Part shown: positions 42,216 through 48,214 of the stretch, piece after piece
How positions within the stretch are numbered: the first letter of the stretch is position 1
How the letters are laid out: each line of letters starts with the position of its first letter
Assembly: GCA_017601345.1 (NCBI GenBank)
Contig: JAFNIT010000008.1
Coordinates: forward strand, 1-48,214
Length of the DNA: 48,214 nt
From: Candidatus Brockarchaeota archaeon
GTDB taxonomy: Archaea; Thermoproteota; EX4484-205; JAAOZP01
Reading direction: 5' to 3'
Notes under the pieces: generated by a model
What the model saw: only the letters and a program-made list of their open reading frames with translations
What the model was told of the DNA's origin: nothing
The model's database searches: none
Translations under genes and position numbers: made by a program

Positions 42216-43319
42216 ATGTTGATAGCCCCATTCCTCGGACAGAATAATACGGAAATCGGCCAGATAATCAGCATAGCCTACATGATAATGTTTCTAGTAC
42301 TAGTCTTCTGGGGGGAGAAAATACAGATGCTTATACGTCTCCGGGATATAGAGTATGCTCTAGAGAGGCTACGGATGATGAGAGACGAATCAGTCAGGTT
42401 CACAAAGGAGAAGCTTAAGAAGTATAGCAGGGAGGAGATAAATCGTTTCATAGATAATTTTCTAGAGTTCGTTACGGTTCCACCTGTCGACATGGATCCT
42501 GCGGGAGTTGTTTGGAAGCTTGATCACATAGTTAAGACTGCCGAGAACAGGATTAGGAGTGAGATTAAACAGATAATTCCTGAGCTGGATGACAACCAGG
42601 TTTTGAATTTAATGAATCTCTTCGAAGCATCATACGCCTTAAACTACTACTACAAGGTTATAAGGCATTATTACATTCTTAGCAAGAAGACCTCAAGCTA
42701 CATACTGATCATACAATTGCAAGCAATCCTTCCACAAGTCTTGATGGAGGCTGAAGCCTATCTCGGCGCTATACAGGCTTTCTCCAGCGGCCAGCCTGTT
42801 GGAGACGGGGCAGGAGCCCTAGTTGCCGCCCGTCTAATGAGGGGTGGTGAAATCAAGGAGATTGAGAAGGACAACGTGTACACTATAAAGAACATTGATA
42901 GTAGAAGAGTATACTTTATGAAAGCTAAGGGCCCTGGAGGAGCGGTGGGAACACCTGGAGACGCGCTTATGAAGCTCAGCGAGGTCGAGAACTTTAAGAC
43001 TGTTTTCATGGTGGATGCCGGGCTTAAGCTTGAGGGCGAGAAGACTGGAAGCATTGCTGAAGGCGTCGGAGCAATAATAGGAGGAATAGGCACTGAGAAG
43101 TATAAGATAGAAGAAGTCGCCACTAAGAAGTCGATACCTCTCTACGGGATGATCATAAAGATGTCTCTGAAAGAAGCGATCACGCCAATGACGAAAGACG
43201 TCCTTAACGGTGTTGAAGAAGCATGTAAAATTCTCATGCAGAGGATCGTGGAGAAATCGTCTGAAGGCGATGCAGTAATGGTTATAGGAGTCGGCAATAC
43301 CATAGGGATAGGCCAGTAG
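42216..43319 (+). CDS. DUF1512 family membrane-anchored protein
   Basis: 367 residues. One N-terminal membrane span (IISIAYMIMFLVLVFWG), a long helical region (residues 35-190), and a C-terminal glycine-rich domain (AKGPGGAVGTPGDALMKL, GVGAIIGGIGTEKYKIEEVA, VMVIGVGNTIGIGQ). This is the archaeal DUF1512 family, function unknown. CTTAAATATT at 42182 is a suitable TATA box. Followed after 12 bases by a second membrane protein. Confidence 0.85.
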   Translation: MLIAPFLGQNNTEIGQIISIAYMIMFLVLVFWGEKIQMLIRLRDIEYALERLRMMRDESVRFTKEKLKKYSREEINRFIDNFLEFVTVPPVDMDPAGVVWKLDHIVKTAENRIRSEIKQIIPELDDNQVLNLMNLFEASYALNYYYKVIRHYYILSKKTSSYILIIQLQAILPQVLMEAEAYLGAIQAFSSGQPVGDGAGALVAARLMRGGEIKEIEKDNVYTIKNIDSRRVYFMKAKGPGGAVGTPGDALMKLSEVENFKTVFMVDAGLKLEGEKTGSIAEGVGAIIGGIGTEKYKIEEVATKKSIPLYGMIIKMSLKEAITPMTKDVLNGVEEACKILMQRIVEKSSEGDAVMVIGVGNTIGIGQ

Positions 43320-43331
43320 GAGGAGAAGGAG

Positions 43332-43757
43332 ATGGAAAGGAGCTCAATAAGTTTTCTAGTGCCTTTTTACTTCTTCCTACTGGGTTTAATAATCCTCTTC
43401 TCGCTAATACTGTTCTTCCAAGGCTTAACAGGGATCGGTAAGGAGGGCAATGATTTAACAAGCTTCTTATTCATGATGAGCGGTGCAATAGGGCTAATAC
43501 TAACCCTCTACATGATAAGAAGATATCAAGTCGGTATTCAAAGAATGATAAAGGGGAGAAGGATAACCGTATTAACTGTTGAAGAATGCCCTAATTGCAA
43601 TTATAAGTCTGTCAGACCCTTCCGCGAGGGGGATTTTGTCTACGGGTATGGGGAGGAATGCCCTAAGTGTCCTAAGCCTGCTGAGGGAAACGTTGGAAAT
43701 AGAATGCTCATCACAGCAATATATTTGGATAAAGGTGTTCAGGAAGAGCGTTCTTAA
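43332..43757 (+). CDS. small membrane protein with zinc ribbon
   Basis: 141 residues: two membrane spans (FYFFLLGLIILFSLILFF and FMMSGAIGLILTLYMI) and a cytoplasmic zinc-ribbon-like part with CPNC and CPKC pairs. Co-transcribed with the DUF1512 gene and preceded by GGAGGAGAAGGAG. Ends overlapping the convergent map gene by four bases. Function unknown. Confidence 0.78.
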   Translation: MERSSISFLVPFYFFLLGLIILFSLILFFQGLTGIGKEGNDLTSFLFMMSGAIGLILTLYMIRRYQVGIQRMIKGRRITVLTVEECPNCNYKSVRPFREGDFVYGYGEECPKCPKPAEGNVGNRMLITAIYLDKGVQEERS

Positions 43758-44671
43758 ACCTGTTCCGAAGTAAGATTTATAGCAGAGTCTTCAAGCACTA
43801 GGAAAGTGTCTTCAGCCTGTGCCACTTTCTTTCTATTTCTCTCCACGAGGACGGGGTAGAAAGTCAAGTTCTTTCGAGAATACTCCAATGCTTTTTTAAA
43901 ACTCTCCTTTCCAATGTCTCCGAATCGGTTTAGCACCCATCTTTCGCAAAAAGGTAGTGTTTTAAACGAGTTATGCAGTTTTTTGACGATATTGCTAAAT
44001 TCACCTGTATAATCTATAGACAGGTGTTTAAAACGATAGATATACGTGTTCTCGATCTCACCTACTTCTCCAGACCCATCAGCATAAGTGATAAAGGGCT
44101 CTATTGCAACAACCATATCCTTTCTGAACTTCTCGACGCTGAAAGTCTTAATATTAGGTATGGATAACCCCTTGTGCAGATTGAAACGATCTATCTCGTG
44201 TCCTGTTAAATTCCTTATCACTCTAAAGCCTCTGGATCTTACTGATCTTTCAACTATCTCGCCGACTTGGCTGATTTTAACACCTGCCTTTAGGATTTCT
44301 GAAACTTTTAGCAGACTGTTCTCAGCAACTTCTACGATTTCTCTATCCCTTGGAGAAAGAGGTATGGTAAAGGCTGTGTCCACTATGTATCCGTCAACGT
44401 GAACCCCGAAATCAATTTTAACAAGTCCTTCTGGAGGAACTGTTCCGGAAAAACCAGGAGGCGGAGTGAAGTGAGCAGCAACCTCGTCTATGCAAATGTT
44501 ACAAGGGAAGGCGGGAGCCCCGCCGAGCTCCTCTATGCGTTTCTCAACTTTTTCACATAAATCTAACAGGAGCTCTCCCCCCTTAATCCACTTACGTGAG
44601 TCTTTCTTAACACTCTTAGCTATCTCGCCAGCGGCCAAGTACTTCTTTATCTCATCCTCATTCAATACCAT
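43754..44671 (-). CDS. map: methionine aminopeptidase, type II
   Basis: 305 residues. The five metal ligands are visible: Asp in KIDFGVHVDG and in YIVDTAF, His in LTGHEIDRFNLH, Glu in VVAIEPFITY and Glu in VAQAEDTFLVL. The insert of about 60 residues typical of type II enzymes is present. Removes the initiator methionine from new proteins. Divergent from coaD with 51 bases between. Confidence 0.94.
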   Translation of the reverse strand: MVLNEDEIKKYLAAGEIAKSVKKDSRKWIKGGELLLDLCEKVEKRIEELGGAPAFPCNICIDEVAAHFTPPPGFSGTVPPEGLVKIDFGVHVDGYIVDTAFTIPLSPRDREIVEVAENSLLKVSEILKAGVKISQVGEIVERSVRSRGFRVIRNLTGHEIDRFNLHKGLSIPNIKTFSVEKFRKDMVVAIEPFITYADGSGEVGEIENTYIYRFKHLSIDYTGEFSNIVKKLHNSFKTLPFCERWVLNRFGDIGKESFKKALEYSRKNLTFYPVLVERNRKKVAQAEDTFLVLEDSAINLTSEQV

Positions 44672-44722
44672 TCGCTAGAGGCAAAAGACTTTAAATGATT
44701 TTTTAAGATTTTAAAGAGTGTT

Positions 44723-45181
44723 ATGAGGAGAGTTGTCGTTCTCGGAGGAACTTTCGACCTTTTCCACAGGGGACATAGATTACTCCTGAGTTTTGCAGCA
44801 TCTTTGGGAGAAAAGCTGATTATCGGAGTTACTTCAGATGAGTTTGCCTCTGAGAAAAAACATAGCGTAGAACCATTTGAAACAAGGCTTAATAATGTTT
44901 TAAGCTTTCTTCAAGAAAAACATGTAGAGTTCGAATTGTTTAAACTAGATGATTTTGCAGGACCCTCTGTAAGCCTTGAAGAAGGAACCCTCCTCTCCAC
45001 TTCAGAAACCCTTGAAAACAGTATTCTCATAAATAAGATAAGGCGTGGAAAAGGCCTACGCCCCTTGGAAATACTTCTAGCCCCCATTCTCGAGGCCGAG
45101 GATTCTCACCCCATTTCCAGCTCAAGGATTAGGAGGGGAGAAATAGATGAAAAGGGGTGTTTAAAAGTAGGGAAAGCTTAA
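44723..45181 (+). CDS. coaD: phosphopantetheine adenylyltransferase, archaeal type
   Basis: 152 residues. Nucleotidyltransferase motif GGTFDLFHRGH (HxGH) at the N terminus and SSSRIRRGEID at the C terminus. The length and sequence fit the archaeal PPAT group rather than bacterial CoaD. Makes dephospho-CoA in CoA synthesis. Confidence 0.92.
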   Translation: MRRVVVLGGTFDLFHRGHRLLLSFAASLGEKLIIGVTSDEFASEKKHSVEPFETRLNNVLSFLQEKHVEFELFKLDDFAGPSVSLEEGTLLSTSETLENSILINKIRRGKGLRPLEILLAPILEAEDSHPISSSRIRRGEIDEKGCLKVGKA

Positions 45182-45204
45182 AAGCTTCTCCACAGTATTT
45201 CTTA

Positions 45205-45372
45205 ATAAGCCGTCCGAAAGCGGATCTAACCGAGCCTGGAGCTTGGCTCCGCTATGAGGGAGGAGGACCCAGGACGGCGAAAACAAGCTCGGTTTAAGAG
45301 GCCTTCGAGCACGCGCTATGCGTGCTATGAAAAAGGAGGTCAGACCGAGCTTAAACCGTTTTAAACCGAGTT
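45205..45372. ncRNA. candidate structured RNA between coaD and the Toprim gene
   Basis: GC-rich, non-coding and full of complementary segments. GCCGTCC (45209-45215) pairs with GGACGGC; GAGCC/GGCTC form a hairpin near 45232-45248; AGCACGC-GCTAT-GCGTGCT near 45308-45326 is a perfect hairpin. ACCGAGC occurs three times (45229, 45344, and ACCGAG at 45365) and can pair with GCTCGGT at 45287, one pairing crossing the first helix as a pseudoknot. No known family is recognised and the strand is unclear. Confidence 0.4.
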
Positions 45373-45795
45373 TAAACGATTTCTAACAAAGCCAGGTATT
45401 CCTTCCACATCTTTAATCCAATTCCCCAAGGATTTTCTAAGCCTATACTTATAGTGAGTATTCACTTTAGCTCTTCCCGAGCAGATTTTCTTTATGACTC
45501 TGCTGTAGAACTTGCCTCTTCTATCAAAATCTGTTAGAACAATTATCTCGGTTAAACCCTCTTTCTCAAGCCAGTCCGTGGCAGCAAGCCTCAGGAAGTT
45601 TCTCAGTGTCATTATCCTCGTTCTAACACCGAGCTTGAGCAGAGCATCCCTATCTCTAGAACCCTCGACTACTATGAGTTGCCCAGCGTCCTGCGTGTTT
45701 AGATCCTCTATAATTCTGGTTAGTGAATCTGCTTTCGGAACAGCGTTTTTACTCAGGGTTTTCTTTAACGGCAAAGACGCTTGTTTTTCCAGCAT
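45361..45795 (-). CDS. small Toprim-domain protein
   Basis: 144 residues. Toprim landmarks: LIVVEGSRDRDALLKLG with the catalytic-type Glu, and EIIVLTDFDRRGKFYS with the DxD. Small archaeal Toprim proteins are related to primase/topoisomerase domains and to the M5-type rRNA maturases, with unknown role. Divergent from dnaG. TATA-like AATATAAAC lies about 25 bases before the ATG, so the transcript would be nearly leaderless. Confidence 0.83.
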   Translation of the reverse strand: MLEKQASLPLKKTLSKNAVPKADSLTRIIEDLNTQDAGQLIVVEGSRDRDALLKLGVRTRIMTLRNFLRLAATDWLEKEGLTEIIVLTDFDRRGKFYSRVIKKICSGRAKVNTHYKYRLRKSLGNWIKDVEGIPGFVRNRLNSV

Positions 45796-45901
45796 CGATC
45801 TAGAATAAAAAGTTTATATTCCCAAATGGATTAGGAAACTTGATGATTTATGGAAAGAGGATACTTATCTATTCATAAAAATGGAAAGGGGTGGCTGAAA
45901 A

Positions 45902-47083
45902 ATGGGGTCTGAACAGTCGATTCCTATTTCAAAATATATCGTGAAGCTGGAGTTTACGGTCGAGGGGGTTGTGGAAAGGATCTTCGTATAATGAAGATTC
46001 CCACAGAAACACGATGTAATAGGAGCAATATTTGGACAGACCGAAGGTCTGTTCGGAGATGCCCTCGACCTTAAGAAGCTCCAGAAAAGCGGTAAGCTTG
46101 GTAGAATAGACGTAGATATTCGAGTAGAGGATAAAAAGACAGTTGGAACAGTAATTATTCCAAACAATCTGGATCAGCCTACGGCTGCGCTTTTAGCAGC
46201 CACGCTGGAGAGCATAGAAAGAGTTGGGCCTTATGATGCTAAGTTTAAACTGTTAGGGCTTGAGGATGCGAGGGAGGAGAAGAGGAAGAAAGTTATGGAG
46301 AGAGCTAAGGACATAATGCAAAAATGGTCTGCTTCGCAAAGGAGCGAAGTAATTCAAATGCTGAGCCAAGTCAGCGAGGCCAGTGAGGTAGGGAGGATAG
46401 TAAGCCTAGCGCCGGGCGTAGATGGTGGACCCGAGGCGGAGTCGAGCGACGCATTATTCGTCGTAGAAGGAAGGGCTGACTTAGCTGTTCTTCTAAGAGC
46501 AGGGATTAAAAACATTGTTGCAACCAACGGAGTGAATATTCCACAATACGTTATAAATCTGACTCATAAGAAAAAGGAAGTAACTGTTCTCGCTGATGGA
46601 GATAGAGTTGGAGACATGATTGTGAAAGAGCTTTTGAGAAGAGGGGCGAAGATCGATTACGTTTGCAAGGCACCGCAGGGGATGGAAGTAGAGGAAATGA
46701 AACCCATTGAAATACTGGATTTAATCAGTAAGAGGATGGATTTGAAAACCTACTTAGCCACTCATGCAGCAGTGAAACAAGTTATTCCAGAGAACCTTCT
46801 AAATAAGGCTGGTGAGCTTAAGGAAAAGATTAGAGAAACCTTCATGGCAGTTCTTTTAGATTCCGAAGGAGAGGTCATTGAAGAAGTCCCCGTAAGCCAG
46901 CTTTTTCAACGTCTCAATGAGCTCGATAGTGTCGCGGGAATAGTCTTCGACGGCATAGTTACGCAGAGGCTGTTAGAACTCGCATTCATGAAAGACGTTA
47001 AGCTAATAGTCGGTGAGAGAATAGGCTCTCTAGAGAAAATGCCCAGGGACATTGTTGTTAAAACTCTTGACGAGCTGAAATAG
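45902..47083 (+). CDS. dnaG: DnaG-type primase / exosome subunit, interrupted by a 30-base putative intron
   Basis: ATG at 45902 with GGGGTGG seven bases before it. Exon 1 (45902-45976) encodes MGSEQSIPISKYIVKLEFTV then EGVVE. The next codons include TAA and TGA, but skipping 45977-46006 gives VVEKHDVIGAIFGQTEG, the conserved DnaG sequence, in the same frame, for 383 residues in total. Further domains: RKKVMERAKDIMQKW helix, Toprim LFVVEGRADLAVLLRAGIKN and VTVLADGDRVGDMIV, then the C-terminal LATHAAVKQVIPENLL region. Archaeal DnaG is mainly an exosome component. Confidence 0.85.
45977..46006 (+). other. putative mRNA intron (bulge-helix-bulge) in dnaG
   Basis: 30 bases with in-frame TAA and TGA. 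GTGG (45971-45974) pairs with CCAC (46001-46004); it is flanked by bulges AAA (45975-45977) and AGA (46005-46007); the intron closes on itself by GA-TCTTC/GAAGA-TTC. Cutting after the second base of each bulge, as the archaeal splicing endonuclease does, restores codons GAA-AAA-CAC. Confidence 0.72.
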
Positions 47084-47606
47084 GAAGCAGAGCCTCGTTC
47101 AGCTTTATGAAGCTCATTCCCCATTTGAATTTCGAAAGGATTTCCATAGCTCGCCCTGGAAAGCCCAATATGAAGAGTGCTGCTGCAAATGCTTCAGCGC
47201 TCGAAAGCAGACCTGGAACTCCGTAATTAACGGGGTTTGCTGCAAGTAAGCGCGGTAAACGCCTCTGGAAAGGGGCTTTAAGAATGTGGAAAACACTGTT
47301 GTCAAGCGACTTCCAAGAAGTATCTATGACAGTAATTCCGTAGCGTAGAGCAATATCCCTATCATTAGGGGAGAGTATTACTGGAGACTCTGGATTTAAA
47401 ACTATGGATCGCTTAGGCACCATAGATATTTTTGAAAAGACTTTAACTATACCTTGTTTCTTCAGAGCTAGCACAGTGCACCTTCTAGGATCATCCTCAT
47501 GGAAATGTAGAGCGTAGAGACAGGGAGGATGTTGAGAGTAACCCCTTTTCTGTTCGCGACGGGATTCGACTAAGCGGCCCACCCGATCATCGCGCGGGTT
47601 GCTCAT
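47058..47606 (-). CDS. tsr3: TSR3, 16S rRNA aminocarboxypropyltransferase
   Basis: The domain begins at LYALHFHEDDPRRCTVLALKK (codon at 47519) and continues with VLNPESPVILSPNDRDI, VIDTSWKS, RRLPRLLAANPVNYGVPGLL and SSAEAFAAALFILG, all TSR3/DUF367 signatures. The enzyme adds the acp group to a modified 16S uridine after Nep1 (encoded at 8338). No ATG, GTG or TTG lies close to the domain; the first is ATG 47606, inside the RNase P RNA, which would add 29 unusual residues. The start is therefore uncertain. Its last bases overlap the end of dnaG convergently. Confidence 0.85.
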   Translation of the reverse strand: MSNPRDDRVGRLVESRREQKRGYSQHPPCLYALHFHEDDPRRCTVLALKKQGIVKVFSKISMVPKRSIVLNPESPVILSPNDRDIALRYGITVIDTSWKSLDNSVFHILKAPFQRRLPRLLAANPVNYGVPGLLSSAEAFAAALFILGFPGRAMEILSKFKWGMSFIKLNEALLPISARQEF

Positions 47607-47829
47607 CTGATCCGTTTGGCCTTGCTTGCTACAGGCTGAGCACGTTTCACGCCCGCTCTGAGGGTTGTCTGATTTCTTCATACCCATCTCCTCAGAGGAG
47701 CTCCGTTTCTGTCTCAGCCTAGGGGTCTCCCCCTGCGCCTTACGGCGCTGTAGCACCCGCATCAAGAAGGGAGTTTCCTCAGACCCATTAAGGGCCCGAA
47801 ACCCGTCCTTCAACTTCCTCCCTGTCTCC
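47517..47829 (-). ncRNA. rnpB: RNase P RNA
   Basis: The ends form a long P1 helix: GAGACAGGGAGGAAGTTGA (47810-47828) pairs with TCAACATCCTCCCTGTCTC (47517-47535) at 18 of 19 positions. Conserved blocks follow in order: TGAGGAAACTCC (CR-I like), GACAGAAACGG, GGGCGTGAAACG, GGCCGCTTAGTCGAAT, and GAACAGAAAAGGGGTTAC (CR-V like). This is the archaeal RNase P RNA layout. It lies between 23S rRNA and tsr3 on the same strand, and its 3' end meets the first TSR3 domain codons. Confidence 0.88.
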
Positions 47830-47848
47830 GTTAAAAAATAGGAGGAAT

Positions 47849-47860
47849 AGTTTTAAAAAG
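47849..47860 (-). promoter_or_regulatory. promoter of RNase P RNA
   Basis: On the minus strand CCTTTTTAAAAC is centred about 26 bases before the predicted 5' end at 47829, so the RNA probably has its own promoter downstream of the rRNA operon. A T-rich run between promoter and gene could also end rRNA transcription. Confidence 0.55.
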
Positions 47861-47913
47861 GTTGCGAAGCGTCACAGGCAGTTTTTCACCTGCTCCAACT
47901 GGAAGCGGGTTAC

Positions 47914-48214
47914 CGTGTACCTCGGGCTATTGGAAGCGGCAGGCTGAACACCTCGGGCAAACCCTTGGTGCTTACACCCCCGCCCCATCAACGGAGTCTT
48001 CTACTCCCGCCCTCGACTGGAGCCAGCTGGTTGCCCAGCCTTATGCTCCAGGTTGGTCGCCTATTTTCGGGAGCGGCTTCGGGCTTAGATGCTTTCAGCC
48101 CTTATCCGCAACGGCGCAGCTGCCCGGCGTCTACCCGGCTGGATAACCGGTAGACCGGAGGCCGCGACGCCCAGTTCCTCTCGTACTGAGGACATCTTCC
48201 CCTCAGGCGACCAG
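47914..48214 (-). rRNA. 23S ribosomal RNA, 3' end, cut by window edge
   Basis: Minus-strand domain VI sequence. The sarcin-ricin region AGTACGAGAGGAACT lies at about 48176-48190, followed by GGCTGAAAGCATCTAAGC, GTGTAAGCACCAAGG and AATAGCCCGAGG near the expected 3' end. The 3' boundary is placed by comparison with archaeal 23S ends and is uncertain by about 15 bases. The rest of the operon lies beyond the window. Confidence 0.93.

Noticed and set aside
45205-45372. RNase P RNA at this place because of GGAGG and ACCGAGCTTA stretches
   Set aside because: The conserved RNase P blocks and a full P1 helix occur instead at 47517-47829.
46295-47083. dnaG as a short gene starting at the internal ATG
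   Set aside because: The conserved N-terminal domain lies upstream in the same frame once the 30-base insert is skipped.
47607-47813. N-terminal extension of TSR3 of about 70 residues
   Set aside because: This stretch is RNase P RNA; the apparent open frame is a product of its GC-rich structured sequence.

Overview
The window looks like the chromosome of a hyperthermophilic or thermophilic archaeon of the Thermoproteota (crenarchaeal lineage). The signs are a stand-alone 5S rRNA, a long single-strand translation/secretion operon with archaeal-only members (L31e, L39e, LX, S19e, aIF6, PDCD5-like), AsnRS, deoxyhypusine synthase, Nep1, TSR3, DnaG, small Toprim proteins, short-leader TATA promoters, and an unusual number of tRNA genes with several or non-canonical introns. 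That tRNA habit is best known from Thermoproteales and Thermofilum-like organisms; the exact order cannot be fixed from sequence reading alone.

Layout. 1-8.3 kb: tRNA-Leu, mtnA, tRNA-Val, then a 14-gene minus-strand operon S19e - PDCD5 - L39e - L31e - aIF6 - LX - prefoldin alpha - FtsY - SecE - Spt5 - L11 - L1 - P0 - L12. 8.3-21.3 kb: housekeeping genes (Nep1, SWIM protein, phosphoesterase, flavoprotein, malate dehydrogenase, tRNA-Ala, S10, glycosyltransferase, large membrane protein, MTA phosphorylase, GTP-PEPCK, RtcB, metallo-beta-lactamase-fold protein). 21.5-28 kb: a decaying carbohydrate region, with an intact GH51 arabinofuranosidase, broken GH5-like and GH106-like genes, a broken DUF3795 gene, and an intact HTH / small protein / B12-radical-SAM operon with operator-like repeats. 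28-34.7 kb: regulators, a DedA-unknown-PqqD-like operon, a tRNA-Ile2 gene with three introns, deoxyhypusine synthase and AsnRS. 34.7-39.6 kb: an accessory island bordered by intron-bearing tRNA-Met and tRNA-Pro genes. It holds two opposed copies of an undescribed module: a PD-(D/E)XK-like nuclease gene followed, through an ATGA overlap, by genes of a new repeat-domain family. One copy is partly intact and the other is rubble. 39.8-48.2 kb: an HTH/ATP-cone/dead-NrdD regulator with a duplicated promoter, 5S rRNA, DUF1512 pair, methionine aminopeptidase, CoaD, a candidate structured RNA, Toprim protein, DnaG, TSR3, RNase P RNA and the 3' end of 23S rRNA.

The strongest observations concern RNA processing. 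dnaG is interrupted by a 30-base insert that carries in-frame stops, forms a bulge-helix-bulge structure, and on removal restores the conserved family sequence, so it is probably an mRNA intron. Six of the seven tRNA genes carry introns, including one with three. RtcB, the ligase that would join these exons, is encoded here. The RNase P RNA gene directly abuts or overlaps the start of TSR3. MtnA and MtnP together indicate an MTA/methionine salvage route; PEPCK and malate dehydrogenase point to gluconeogenic C4 metabolism.
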